The notes beneath the pieces are model-generated. The model saw only the letters and a program-made list of their open reading frames with translations. It had not been told where the DNA came from and did no database searches. Positions 54,140 through 62,767 of a stretch of 64,000 bases of DNA are shown one piece after another (positions within the stretch are counted from its first letter, which is position 1; the number at the start of each line of letters is the position of its first letter). The stretch is from Halobaculum litoreum. Its GTDB lineage: Archaea; Halobacteriota; Halobacteria; Halobacteriales; Haloferacaceae. The stretch lies in the NCBI RefSeq assembly GCF_030127125.1, contig NZ_CP126156.1:1984001-2048000 (forward strand), written 5' to 3'. Made by a program: the position numbers and the translations under genes.

Positions 54140-55660
54140 ATGTCGGATGCGTATCAGCACTACATCGACGGCGAGTGGACCGACGGGACGGGCGACGAGA
54201 CGTTCGTCTCGGAGAACCCGGCCGACGGCGACGAACTGGGCGAGTTCCGCCGCGGCACCGAGGCCGACGTCGACCGCGCGGTCGCCGCCGCCGACGACGC
54301 CTTCGAAGAGTGGAAGCAGCTCTCGCACATCGACCGCGCGGAGTACCTCTGGGACATCTACCACGAGCTGAAAGAGCGTCACCAAGAGTTGGGAGAGATC
54401 GTCACGATGGAGTGCGGCAAGGAGATCTCCGAAGGCAAAGCCGACGTGACGGAGGCGTGGCACATGGTGGAGTGGGCCGCCGGCGACGCCCGCCACCCCA
54501 AGGGCGACGTGATCCCCTCCGAAATCCCCAGCAAGGACGCGTACATGCGGCGGAAACCGCGGGGTGTGGTGGGCTGCATCACGCCGTGGAACTTCCCGGT
54601 CGCCATCCCGTTTTGGCACATGGCCGTCGCGCTGGTGGAAGGAAACACGGTCGTGTTCAAGCCGGCCGAGCAGACGCCGTGGTGCGCGCAGATCCTCGCG
54701 GAGATGTTCGAGGACGCCGGCGTGCCCGACGGCGTGTTCAACATGGTCCAGGGCTTCGGCGACGCCGGTAACGCCATCGTCGAGGACGACCGCGTCGACA
54801 CCGTCCTGTTCACCGGTAGCGCGGAGGTCGGCCACAAGATCGCCAGCAAGGTCGGCGGCGAGCCGGGCAAACTCGTCGCGGCCGAGATGGGCGGCAAGAA
54901 CAACATCGTCGTGACCGAGAAGGCGGATCTGGACACGGCCGTCCACTCCGCGACGATGTCCTCGTTCAAGACGACCGGCCAGCGATGTGTGTCGAGCGAG
55001 CGCATCGTCGTCCACGAGGACGTGTACGACGAGTTCAAGGAGCGGTTCGTCGCGAACGCCGAGAACGTCGCCGTGGGCGACCCGCTCGACGAGAACACGT
55101 TCATGGGCCCGCTCATCGAGGCCGAGCACAAGGAGAAGGTCTCGCAGTACAACCAACTCGCGAAAGACGAGGGCGTGAACGTGCTCGTCGACCGCGAGGA
55201 ACTGGACGACTCGGAGATCCCGGACGGCCACGAGGACGGCCACTGGGTGGGCCCGTTCGTGTACGAAGCCGACCCCAACGAGGACCTGCGCTGCACCCAC
55301 GAGGAGGTGTTCGGCCCGCACGTGGCGCTGTTGAAGTACAGCGGCGACATCGAGGACGCCGTCGAGATCCACAACGACACGGATTACGGCCTCGCGGGCG
55401 CGATCATCTCCGAGGACTACCGCCAGATCAACTACTTCCGCGACAACGCGGAAATCGGGCTGGCGTACGGGAACCTGCCCTGTATCGGCGCCGAAGTCCA
55501 CCTCCCGTTCGGCGGCGTCAAGAAGTCCGGCAACGGCTACCCCAGCGCCCGCGAGGTGATCGAGGCGGTGACCGAGCGGACGGCGTGGACCCTGAACAAC
55601 TCGAAGGACATCGAGATGGCACAGGGCCTCTCGGCCGACATCAAGACGAAGGAGGACTGA
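54140..55660 (+). CDS. NAD(P)-dependent aldehyde dehydrogenase, probable pyrroline-5-carboxylate dehydrogenase
   Basis: A 506-residue ALDH with TPWNFP (148-153, oxyanion N151), FKPAEQTP (K174), catalytic E249 in AAEMGGKN and nucleophile C283 in GQRCVSSER; the C-terminal PFGGVKKSGNG is also typical. It oxidises an aldehyde to an acid. Neighbouring proline dehydrogenase and the shared palindrome point to glutamate semialdehyde (P5C) as substrate; succinate semialdehyde or betaine aldehyde are alternatives by family. ATG 54140 begins at the family's usual N-terminus. Confidence 0.9.
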   Translation: MSDAYQHYIDGEWTDGTGDETFVSENPADGDELGEFRRGTEADVDRAVAAADDAFEEWKQLSHIDRAEYLWDIYHELKERHQELGEIVTMECGKEISEGKADVTEAWHMVEWAAGDARHPKGDVIPSEIPSKDAYMRRKPRGVVGCITPWNFPVAIPFWHMAVALVEGNTVVFKPAEQTPWCAQILAEMFEDAGVPDGVFNMVQGFGDAGNAIVEDDRVDTVLFTGSAEVGHKIASKVGGEPGKLVAAEMGGKNNIVVTEKADLDTAVHSATMSSFKTTGQRCVSSERIVVHEDVYDEFKERFVANAENVAVGDPLDENTFMGPLIEAEHKEKVSQYNQLAKDEGVNVLVDREELDDSEIPDGHEDGHWVGPFVYEADPNEDLRCTHEEVFGPHVALLKYSGDIEDAVEIHNDTDYGLAGAIISEDYRQINYFRDNAEIGLAYGNLPCIGAEVHLPFGGVKKSGNGYPSAREVIEAVTERTAWTLNNSKDIEMAQGLSADIKTKED

Positions 55661-55804
55661 GCGACCGCCGAGACCGCACCTCCGCGGTCACGGATTCCCA
55701 TATCACCCCTCTTGTGCCCGTTCGACCGAGGAGCGTCGGCCGAGCGCCGTCGGTCGCCGACCACCGTGAGGAACAGCGACTCCGGCGTGACGCCGGGAGG
55801 CCAC

Positions 55805-56236
55805 TCAGCGCGGTTCGAACACGTGGACCGGCCAGTCTTCCTCGTAGTCGAGCGCGATCTCCCGTTCGTCGGCCGTCGGCTCCCGCACCGCGAGTTCGAC
55901 CGGGTCGCCGATCGACACGTCGTCGTAGTCGGCGTCGACGCGCCCGAGGAGACGACCGCCGTCCGCGAGTTCCACGACCGCGACCGTGTACGGCGCGTCC
56001 GCCGCGAACGCCGGTGGCGGCGTGTGGACCGCGGTGTAGGTGAAGATCTCGCCCCGCGGCGACTGGGGTTCGACGGCGACCGCGCGGCTGCCGCAGGCGT
56101 AGCAGGTCGGTCGCGGCGGCAACAGCACCTGTCCGCAGTCGCCACAGACGCCGCCCAGCAGGTCGCCGTCCGCGAGGGCGTCGAAGAAGCCCGGGAGCGT
56201 CCGCGGGTCGGACGCGTCGAGGTCGGCGTCGGTCAT
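55805..56236 (-). CDS. DUF35 Zn-ribbon/OB-fold acyl-CoA-associated protein
   Basis: A 143-residue protein with a zinc ribbon (CGDCG then CYACG) followed by an OB-fold (FTYTAVHTPPPAFAADAPYTVAVVEL). DUF35 proteins bind CoA and act as scaffold subunits of archaeal thiolases. The ATG overlaps the upstream thiolase gene's stop by four bases, so the two are co-produced and probably form a complex. Confidence 0.92.
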   Translation of the reverse strand: MTDADLDASDPRTLPGFFDALADGDLLGGVCGDCGQVLLPPRPTCYACGSRAVAVEPQSPRGEIFTYTAVHTPPPAFAADAPYTVAVVELADGGRLLGRVDADYDDVSIGDPVELAVREPTADEREIALDYEEDWPVHVFEPR

Positions 56237-57402
56237 GGTGCCTCCGCCGTCGTGAGGACGTGCCCGACAGTCACGGCGTCCGCGACGCCACCCTCGTTCA
56301 ACAGGAGGGCCGTCTCGGCCCCGTCGACCGCGCGGTCGCCCGCCGCGCCGGTGAGCTGTTCGTACGCCTCCAGCGCCTGCAGGAGTCCGGTCGCACCGAT
56401 GGGGTGGCCCCGGGCCTTCAGCCCGCCGCTGGGGCTCACTCGGACGTCGGTCCAGCCGTCGGCCCGCTCCTCGGGCGGCAGGTAGCTCTGGTAGCCCAGT
56501 CCCTCGGGCGCGAAGCCGACGGCCTCCGACAGCAGCGCCTCACAGACGGTGAACGCGTCGTGGACCTCCGCGATGTCGACGTCCGCGGCGTCGACGCCCG
56601 CCTCCTCGTAGGCCGTCTCGGCGGCGATGCGGGCGCCCGCGATGTCGGTCATGTCGCGTTCGGCGACCGCGATGTTGTTCGCGGAGGCGCCGCTGCCGGC
56701 GACGCGCACCTGTGGGCCGTCGAGCTCGGCCGCCAGCTCCGCGCTCGTCACGAGGACGGCGGCGGCGCCGTCGCCCACCGGCGCGCAGTCGTACAGCTTC
56801 AGCGGCGGGGCGACGGGGGTCGAGTCCAACACGGTGTCGACGTCGATCTCCTTGGGGAACTGCGCCCGGGGGTTGCGCGCGGCGTTGGCGTGGTTCTTCA
56901 CCGCGATCTCCGCGAGGTCGCGCTCGGTGGCGTCCGTCTCGTGGAGGTAGCGCTGCGCGAGCAGGGCGTACTGGCTGGGCGCGGTGACGCCGGAGCGCTG
57001 CTCGATGGCGCGGTCGAACGCCGCCGACAGCGCGTCCGTCGCGCCGGCGGTGCCCGCCGAGGTCATCTTCTCGACGCCACAGGCGAGCACGGCGTCGTGC
57101 TCGCCGTTGCGGACGTCCTTCACGGCGTGCCGGAGGGCGAGCGCACCGGCGGCGGCACACCCCTCGACGCGTTCGGCGGGGACGTGCCGGAGGCCGGCCC
57201 ACTCCGCCAGCAGCGTCCCGGTCATGATCTGGTGTTCGTACGTCTCCGACTGGTTGCCGACGTACACCGCCTCGACGACGTCGGCCGGGTCGGGGAGGCC
57301 GTCGAACGCCTCCGCGAGCGCGACCGAGAACAGGTCCCGACCCGGTAACTCCGTCCGGCCCAGCGGCGAGGCGCCGACCGACGCGATCACTGGCTCTGGC
57401 AT
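56233..57402 (-). CDS. Thiolase-family acetyl-CoA acyltransferase (SCP2-like type)
   Basis: A 389-residue thiolase. The nucleophile is the Cys in RVEGCAAAGALA; HDAF and ARGHPIGATGL give the two catalytic histidines. The C-terminal CxG motif of classical thiolases is replaced by NEGG, as in SCP2-type and archaeal thiolases that work with DUF35 subunits. It condenses or cleaves acyl-CoA. No HMG-CoA synthase is adjacent, so a beta-oxidation role is as likely as mevalonate synthesis. A TTCGTTC/GAACGAA dyad lies upstream. Confidence 0.9.
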   Translation of the reverse strand: MPEPVIASVGASPLGRTELPGRDLFSVALAEAFDGLPDPADVVEAVYVGNQSETYEHQIMTGTLLAEWAGLRHVPAERVEGCAAAGALALRHAVKDVRNGEHDAVLACGVEKMTSAGTAGATDALSAAFDRAIEQRSGVTAPSQYALLAQRYLHETDATERDLAEIAVKNHANAARNPRAQFPKEIDVDTVLDSTPVAPPLKLYDCAPVGDGAAAVLVTSAELAAELDGPQVRVAGSGASANNIAVAERDMTDIAGARIAAETAYEEAGVDAADVDIAEVHDAFTVCEALLSEAVGFAPEGLGYQSYLPPEERADGWTDVRVSPSGGLKARGHPIGATGLLQALEAYEQLTGAAGDRAVDGAETALLLNEGGVADAVTVGHVLTTAEAP

Positions 57403-57445
57403 GCGTACCCCGTCGGTTCTCGATGTCGCGTGTTAGCTATTGTCA

Positions 57446-57461
57446 TTCGTTCGGGAACGAA
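57446..57461. promoter_or_regulatory. TTCGTTC-GG-GAACGAA dyad upstream of the thiolase gene
   Basis: Seven-base arms, spacer of two, about 15 bp upstream of the probable thiolase TATA (TTAGCTATTG, 57433-57442). Candidate operator; a similar shorter dyad lies at 52391-52405. Confidence 0.4.
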
Positions 57462-57564
57462 CAAGTCCGGACCGGGTCGTTCCCGAGGGGACGCCGGACC
57501 GCCTGCGGGCGTCGCCCTCGCGCGGTCCGCGGCACTTATTCGCCGCGCCGTCGGACGCCCGCGT

Positions 57565-58404
57565 ATGCCGACTATCGCCGAGAAGCGCGTGTTCACGCAG
57601 CGCGACGACGTCGCTCGGGTGTTCGTCGCCTCCTCGATGGGGGTCGCGAGCGTCTCGCTGTCGGGCGACATCGTCGGGGAGTTCGGGATCGAACACCGCT
57701 GTGACGCCCGCGACGTGGCCGCCCGCGGCGGCGCGCTCGCGGTCGCCACCGACGAGGACGTGCTCGTGGGGGACTTCGCCCCGACGGGCCACGGGCCCGC
57801 GGTCGCCGTGGGCGTCGCCGGCGACGGCGTGCTCGCGGCCGCGCCCGACGGCACCGTCTCGCTGTTGGCGGGCGACGCCGAGGGCGACGCCCCCGACGCG
57901 GAACCGACCGGCGACGCGTGGGTCGCGGTCGGGTCGGTCGACGACCCCCGGCGCATGGACGGTCGCCTCGTCGCCGCCGGGGACGGCGTCCACCGCCTCC
58001 GCGACGGCGGGATGGAGTACGCCGGCCTCGACGACGCCCGCGACGTGAGCGACCGGGGCGTCCCGCTGGCGGTCACCGCCGAGACGCTGTACACCCTCGG
58101 CAACGGCTGGATGGCGGATCTGGACGCCGGCGCCGACGGGTCGTTCCGCTGTGTCGTCGCCGACGAGGAGGGCGAGCGCGCGGTCGCCGCGACCGACGCC
58201 GCGGCGTACGAGCGCGCCGACGCGACGGCGACCGAGTGGACCGAGCACGACGAGGCCGGGATCGTCGACGCGGCGTTCGCGGGCCGTCACCTCGTCGCGG
58301 TCACCGAGGCCGGGGAGGCCCGGGTGTTCGCCGACGGCGGCTGGCGCGGGCGCACGCTCGGCCTCCCGGACGTGCGGGCGGTCGCGGTGCCGCGGGGCGC
58401 GTAG
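57565..58404 (+). CDS. HVO_0234-family beta-propeller protein
   Basis: A 279-residue protein made of repeated short beta-strand units (GVASVSLSGDIVGEF, GDGVHRLRDGGMEYAGL, ADGGWRGRTLGLPDVRAV), consistent with a beta-propeller. It begins MPTIAEKRVFTQRDDVARVFVAS, which I recall as the HVO_0234 family of haloarchaea. Function unknown; propellers usually mediate binding. TATA-like CACTTATTCG (57534-57543) precedes it. Confidence 0.85.
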   Translation: MPTIAEKRVFTQRDDVARVFVASSMGVASVSLSGDIVGEFGIEHRCDARDVAARGGALAVATDEDVLVGDFAPTGHGPAVAVGVAGDGVLAAAPDGTVSLLAGDAEGDAPDAEPTGDAWVAVGSVDDPRRMDGRLVAAGDGVHRLRDGGMEYAGLDDARDVSDRGVPLAVTAETLYTLGNGWMADLDAGADGSFRCVVADEEGERAVAATDAAAYERADATATEWTEHDEAGIVDAAFAGRHLVAVTEAGEARVFADGGWRGRTLGLPDVRAVAVPRGA

Positions 58405-58428
58405 CCCGCGAGTGCGCCGGCACCCCCG

Positions 58429-59407
58429 TCAGGCGGTCTGCCGGTCCGGGGCGCTCGCGTCGGCCCGCGGCGCGGGGGCCGCTCGGTCGAGTCGCGGGCC
58501 GGCGCGGGTGTCCCGACGACCGTCACGTCGGCGGCGGTCGCGGCGGCCGGGACGTGTACCGAGACGCCGAACGACCGGGACGCGGCCGGGACGAACGTCC
58601 CGAGCGGGACGTACGTGCGGTCGATCCGGCCGCCGTCGGCGCCGCGGAAGCGGACCGCGAGCCGGCGGCGACGGCCTCGCCGTCGTTCGTGACGTACCCC
58701 CGGACGCGGGCGTCGCTCCCCCGCAGCGAGAGCACGTCCGCGGCGACGCCGGCGCTGTCGTGGAACGCGAGGTCGGTCACGCGGAGGTGGTCGGTCGTGT
58801 CGCGGTCGATGTACCGGAACAGCCGGGCGCCGATGTCCTCGACGATCGCCTCGGCCTCCTCGTCGGGCGCGAGCACCGTGACGGGGTTGAGCGCCGCCCG
58901 GAGGTCGCTCGCGACGACCCGGCGGTTGACCGAGGTGGTCTTCAGCCGGCGGTAGCCGTCGAGGAACGGCTCCATCTGCGGGGGGAACTCCCCGCCGAAG
59001 GCGGCCTGCAACGCCGCCAGGTCCTCGTCGAAGTCCAACAGCGGCGGGAGCGGGCGACGGACGCCCGCCGTCGGCACCCACGGCGCGGGGCCGGCGGCGC
59101 GGCGAACCGCGGGGGTCGGCCGGGGCTCGTCGAAGTAGCCCAGGAGGTCGAGCGTGAACCCGATGGCGACGCTGATCACCGTCACCGCGAGGACGGCGAT
59201 GGTCAGCAGTTGGGCGACCGCCGCCGACAGCGTGAACTGGAACACGGCGATGAACATCACCGTCACGCCGGCGACGGTGAGCAGGAACGCGCCGAGTTCG
59301 GGCTCGACGGCCGCCGGGTCGGGACCCGCCCGCTCGGTCGCCGCGACCGGGGCCGGCGGGGACCGGCGGTCGCCGGCGGTCGCTGCCGACTCGTCGGCGG
59401 CGCTCAT
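58429..59407 (-). pseudogene. Two-helix membrane protein with soluble C-terminal domain, apparently two frame breaks
   Basis: From ATG 59407 the frame gives a disordered N-terminus, two helices (about 40-85), then LLDFDEDLAALQAAF, RLFRYIDRDTTDHLRVTDLAFHDSAG and RVRGYVTNDGEAVAAG. Near 58665 homologous-looking sequence continues in a second frame (LAVRFRGADGGRIDRTYVPLGTFVPA, ADVTVVGTPAPA), and the most protein-like end, stopping at 58429, lies in a third frame after about 58500. Two added bases give about 326 residues. Without the second correction the frame would run 118 bp into the neighbouring gene with arginine-rich shadow sequence. No family recognised. Overlaps the next gene by four bases. 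Confidence 0.6.
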
Positions 59408-59622
59408 CGGGCGGCCGCTCTCCGGGCGGCGCCGTCGAGGACCTGCACGAGGTGGGCGATCCACAGGCCCGCCGTGAGCCCGAACGTCGTCGCGACCGCC
59501 GCGACCCGGATCGAGTCGGCCACCGGCGCGACCGCCGCGACCAGACACACGAGGCCGAACGTGAGCATGAGGCCGTACTGGATACGGGTGCGCCTGTCGA
59601 ACGAGCGAATACGTCGAATCAT
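59404..59622 (-). CDS. Small two-helix membrane protein of unknown function
   Basis: A 72-residue protein with a basic start (MIRRIRSFDRRTR) and two hydrophobic segments (about 16-34 and 40-62). Its stop overlaps the start of the following membrane-protein gene (ATGA), so both are translated together and may interact. No family recognised. Confidence 0.75.
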   Translation of the reverse strand: MIRRIRSFDRRTRIQYGLMLTFGLVCLVAAVAPVADSIRVAAVATTFGLTAGLWIAHLVQVLDGAARRAAAR

Positions 59623-59785
59623 ACGGGTAGAGACACGTCAGCTACGGTATTGAACGTCTCTCTCGACACACCGCGACGGGGGGAGCCGGCCGGTGTCGCG
59701 GCGCCGCCCGCCCGGCGTCTGCGACGCCGCCCCACGCGTCGCCCGAGTAGGAACGCGTTTGTATGCGGCCGCGGGAACGACGTGT

Positions 59786-60637
59786 ATGATCGTCCCCGGG
59801 TCCGCCTCGCAGGCGCTGTCGGCAGCGCTGGCCGCCGAGACCGGCCGGTCGCTCGCCACGCCGGAGTACCACTGGTTCCCCGACGGCGAGGAGCGCGCCG
59901 CCGTCCCCGACTTCGCCGGCGACGAGGCCGTCGTCGTCGCCACGACCGACTCGAACGACGCGTTCGTCGAACTGCTCCAACTGCAGGACGCCGTCCGCGA
60001 GGCCGGCGCCGACCGGGTCACGACCGTGCTCCCGTACATGGGGTACGCCCGGCAGGACCGCGCGTTCGAGGCGGGCCAGCCGGTCTCCGCCCGCGCCGTC
60101 GCCCGCGCCGTCTCCACCGGCACCGACCGCGTCGTGCTCGTGACGCCCCACGAGGCCGACGTCGCCGAGTTCTTCGACGTCCCCGTCGACGTGCTCGACG
60201 CCTCGCCGCTGCTCGCCGAGGCGCTGCCCGCGGACCTGACCGAACCGCTGTTCCTCGGCCCCGACGAATCCGCCGAGTCGCTGGCCGTCGCCGTGCGCGA
60301 CGCCTACGGCGCGGGCGAGACGGACTTCTTCGAGAAGGAGCGCGACTACGACACCGGCGAGGTGACCGTGACGCCGAGCGACGCGGCCGTGGCCGGCCGG
60401 GACGTCGTCGTCGTCGACGACATCATCGCCACCGGGTCGACGATGAGCGAGGCGGTCGCCGCGCTCCACGAGCGCGACTGCGATGCCGTCTACACCGCCT
60501 GCGTCCACGGGATGCTCGCGGCCAACGCCCGCACGAAGTTGGCGGCCGCGGGCGTCGAGCGCGTCGTCGCCAGCGACACCATCGAACGCGCCGCCAGCGC
60601 GGTGTCGGTCGCGCCGCTTGTCGCCGACGCGCTGTAG
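59786..60637 (+). CDS. prs: Ribose-phosphate pyrophosphokinase (PRPP synthetase)
   Basis: A 283-residue archaeal PRPP synthetase making PRPP from ribose 5-phosphate and ATP. Motifs: WFPDGEERAAVP, LPYMGYARQDRAFE (flexible ATP loop), VVLVTPHEADV and the PRPP-binding loop VVVVDDIIATGSTM near 206-219. The short length is typical of archaeal type enzymes. The ATG at 59786 begins MIVPGSASQAL; TATA-like GCGTTTGTATG (59755-59765). Confidence 0.95.
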   Translation: MIVPGSASQALSAALAAETGRSLATPEYHWFPDGEERAAVPDFAGDEAVVVATTDSNDAFVELLQLQDAVREAGADRVTTVLPYMGYARQDRAFEAGQPVSARAVARAVSTGTDRVVLVTPHEADVAEFFDVPVDVLDASPLLAEALPADLTEPLFLGPDESAESLAVAVRDAYGAGETDFFEKERDYDTGEVTVTPSDAAVAGRDVVVVDDIIATGSTMSEAVAALHERDCDAVYTACVHGMLAANARTKLAAAGVERVVASDTIERAASAVSVAPLVADAL

Positions 60638-60699
60638 CCGGCGCGGCGACCCGTCAACTACACCACAAGACACTTCGCGGCCGTCGGTCCACGGCCGGT

Positions 60700-61176
60700 G
60701 TGCGCAGACGCCACGTCCTCGCCGCCCTCTCCGCCACCCTCCTGCCCACCGCCGGCTGTGTCGGCTCTCCGTCCGATACCGGCGACGGTGGGCCTACGAC
60801 CGTCAGGTCCGAAGCCGACACCGAGACGTCGCCACCCGCGGCCTCCCCGACGCCGACGGCTTCCCCGACGCCGCGCACGACGACCGAGGCGTGCGGCTGG
60901 CCCACCATGTGCGAGGGCTCGACGCTGCTCGAACTGTTCCTCAGCGTCGACTACGAGCGCGCGGTGACGCTACGGCTCGGCTGTCGGTCCGAGCCGGTGA
61001 CGGTCGACCCCGGTCGCTACCACGAGGTCGTCCGCGAGGAGGACGGCGAGGAGTGTGCGGTGACGGTGGCGGCCGACGGGGAGACGCTGTACGAGACGTC
61101 CGTCTCCGGGTCCGAGCACGTGACCGTCAGGATCGACGAGACCGGCGCGGTCGACGTCGAAACAGTGGTGTTGTAG
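60700..61176 (+). CDS. Small Tat-type secreted lipoprotein of unknown function
   Basis: A 158-residue GTG-started protein with a Tat lipoprotein signal (RRRHVLAALSATLLPTAGC, lipid-carrying C20), a Thr/Pro/Ser/Asp linker (about 25-65) and a compact beta-rich domain with four cysteines (ACGWPTMC, LGC, EC) likely to form disulfides. Ends EHVTVRIDETGAVDVETVVL. An extracytoplasmic, membrane-anchored protein; binding target unknown. Confidence 0.78.
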   Translation: MRRRHVLAALSATLLPTAGCVGSPSDTGDGGPTTVRSEADTETSPPAASPTPTASPTPRTTTEACGWPTMCEGSTLLELFLSVDYERAVTLRLGCRSEPVTVDPGRYHEVVREEDGEECAVTVAADGETLYETSVSGSEHVTVRIDETGAVDVETVVL

Positions 61177-61221
61177 CGGTCGCCCGCCGAACGGCGCGCC
61201 GGACGGCCCCGATCCGGGACG

Positions 61222-61464
61222 CTACTCCCCGGCGATCAGCCGTCGCGTCCGCGGGAGGAACTGCCGGTAGCCGACCAGATACAGCCCCCAGAACAGCGCG
61301 AGCGCGCCGATGACGAAGTCGACGGCCGCCGCCTCCGGCGCAGTTTGTATCGCCACCGCCGCGGCTCGCTCGAAATGCACCCCGATCCCCGTCAACACGA
61401 GCGACGCGAGCGCGACGAACGCGTACTCGGCGACCGCCCACGCGGCGTCGAACATCCCTGACAT
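61222..61464 (-). CDS. Small two-helix membrane protein of unknown function
   Basis: An 80-residue protein, MSGMFDAAWAVAEYAFVALASLV then a second helix (about 46-66, AVDFVIGALALFWGLYLVGY) and a basic tail. TATA-like GGTTTCAATC on the coding strand (61486-61495) is 22-31 bp upstream. Convergent with the lipoprotein gene. I do not recognise a function. Confidence 0.75.
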   Translation of the reverse strand: MSGMFDAAWAVAEYAFVALASLVLTGIGVHFERAAAVAIQTAPEAAAVDFVIGALALFWGLYLVGYRQFLPRTRRLIAGE

Positions 61465-61641
61465 ACCCCGAGAGCGACGACCGTCGATTGAAACCCTTTC
61501 GTTCGGAGCGAAACCGACATCACCGGACGATCGGGTCGAACCGGACGGAGGCGACCGCTCCCGGAGCGGGACGCTCCCGTGCCCCCACAGATGGAAGCGG
61601 CCGCCCGCAGATTGAAGCGGCCGCACGCAGATCGGTCGGGT

Positions 61642-62061
61642 ATGAGCGACGACTGTATCTTCTGTAGCATCATCGCGGGCGACATCCCCGGCCGGATCGT
61701 CGCCGAGACCGACGACGCCGTCGCGTTCCTCGACGCGAACCCGATGAGCCGCGGCCACACCCTCGTGATCCCGAAGGCCCACCGCGAGCGCGTCGCCGAC
61801 CTCTCCCGGGCGGAGTCGCGCGCCGTGTTCGACCTGGTCCACGAACTGACGCCGCGGATCGAGGCCGCCGTCGACGCCGACGCCCACACCGTCGGGATCA
61901 ACGACGGCCCCGACGCGGGGCAGGAGGTGCCCCACGCCCACGTCCACATCATCCCGCGGTTCGAGGGCGACGGCGGCGGGCCGATCCACGTCGCCGCCGG
62001 CGAGCGCCCCGACGTGAGCGACGAGGAGTTGGACGAGATCGCCGCGGCGGTCGCCGAGTAG
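61642..62061 (+). CDS. HIT-family nucleotide hydrolase/transferase
   Basis: A 139-residue histidine-triad protein: zinc-type CIFC (C5, C8), GDIPGRIVAETDD, and the catalytic triad HAHVHIIPR (H98, H100, H102). HIT proteins of this Hint-like branch hydrolyse AMP-lysine or nucleoside phosphoramidates. The ATG at 61642 begins at the conserved DDCIFC; in-frame upstream ATGs fall in a region of short repeats (GGAAGCGGCCGC, TGAAGCGGCCGC) and are less likely. Confidence 0.93.
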   Translation: MSDDCIFCSIIAGDIPGRIVAETDDAVAFLDANPMSRGHTLVIPKAHRERVADLSRAESRAVFDLVHELTPRIEAAVDADAHTVGINDGPDAGQEVPHAHVHIIPRFEGDGGGPIHVAAGERPDVSDEELDEIAAAVAE

Positions 62062-62105
62062 CCGCGGTCGCGCCCGGCGGCCGGACCGCGACGATCCGCG
62101 CGCGG

Positions 62106-62411
62106 CTACTCGCGCCGGGCGAGGACGACCGCGTAGAGGATCGACACCATCCCGACCAGCTCGACCCCGTTGCCGACGAGGGGGAGGACGACCGGCCCGA
62201 CGAGCCACGCCGCGAGGACGGTCGCGACGAAGTCGACGACGGTGAACGAGGCGATGCCGAGGGCGAGGAACAGCATCGGTCGGCTGCGGTTGCGACGGTA
62301 GCCGTACGCCGCGAGCGCGACCACGACGAGGCCGACGGCGGCGGCGGTCCACCACGCGATCGTGCCGAGGAGCCGCCACGTCTCCGGGGCGAACGGCGGG
62401 ATCGTCGTCAC
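62106..62411 (-). CDS. Small four-helix membrane protein (DUF7521-like), second module
   Basis: A 101-residue GTG-started membrane protein with four hydrophobic segments (about 14-37, 46-62, 63-77 and 80-96) and a basic loop YGYRRNRSRP between helices 1 and 2. It resembles the protein at 6396-6698 in size, loop position and final helix (ELVGMVSILY). Its start overlaps the winged-helix gene's stop by four bases, so regulator and membrane protein are made together. Confidence 0.82.
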   Translation of the reverse strand: MTTIPPFAPETWRLLGTIAWWTAAAVGLVVVALAAYGYRRNRSRPMLFLALGIASFTVVDFVATVLAAWLVGPVVLPLVGNGVELVGMVSILYAVVLARRE

Positions 62412-62767
62412 AGTCCCTCCCAGAGGTCGGTGAACGCGTCGACGAACGACTGCGTCGCCGAGCGCGTCTCGATGCGGACCTCGAAGCTGCCGTCGTCGAG
62501 CCGGACGGACAGTCGGTCGAGGTGTGACTCGTACTCCGTCGTGTGGTCGCCGTCGGCGTCCGGTCTGACGCGGGACGCGACGAGGTCGCACGACTCGAGC
62601 GCGTCGAGGCGGCGGTACACCGTCGAGACGGACATCTCGCACTGGTCGCTGAGTTCTGCTGCGGTCATGGGTTGGTGACTGGTGGCCGCGAGGAGCGACC
62701 GCGCGTACTCGTCGTCGAGGAGGGCGAACACGTCGGCGGGGGAGGCTCCGTCGGCCACGTTCGCCAC
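62408..62767 (-). CDS. Winged-helix transcriptional regulator paired with a membrane protein
   Basis: A 119-residue protein with a winged helix at about 10-65 (DVFALLDDEYARSLLAATSHQP, TAAELSDQCEMSVSTVYRRLDAL) and a beta-rich C-terminal half (SHLDRLSVRLDDGSFEVRIE) that may sense a ligand or dimerise. GTG 62767 is chosen because AT-rich GTGAAAAAAC (62781-62790) could serve as its promoter; GTG 62758 is an alternative. Overlaps the membrane gene by four bases. Confidence 0.83.
   Translation of the reverse strand: MANVADGASPADVFALLDDEYARSLLAATSHQPMTAAELSDQCEMSVSTVYRRLDALESCDLVASRVRPDADGDHTTEYESHLDRLSVRLDDGSFEVRIETRSATQSFVDAFTDLWEGL

Noticed and set aside
58287-58429. Extension of the 58.4-59.4 kb membrane protein into the beta-propeller gene.
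   Set aside because: The extension is Pro/Arg/Thr-rich antisense sequence; the acidic tail ending at 58429 in another frame is more protein-like.
61597-61630. Two near-identical units around GAAGCGGCCGC upstream of the HIT gene as a regulatory repeat.
   Set aside because: Only two short copies with one change; a small slippage duplication is sufficient explanation.
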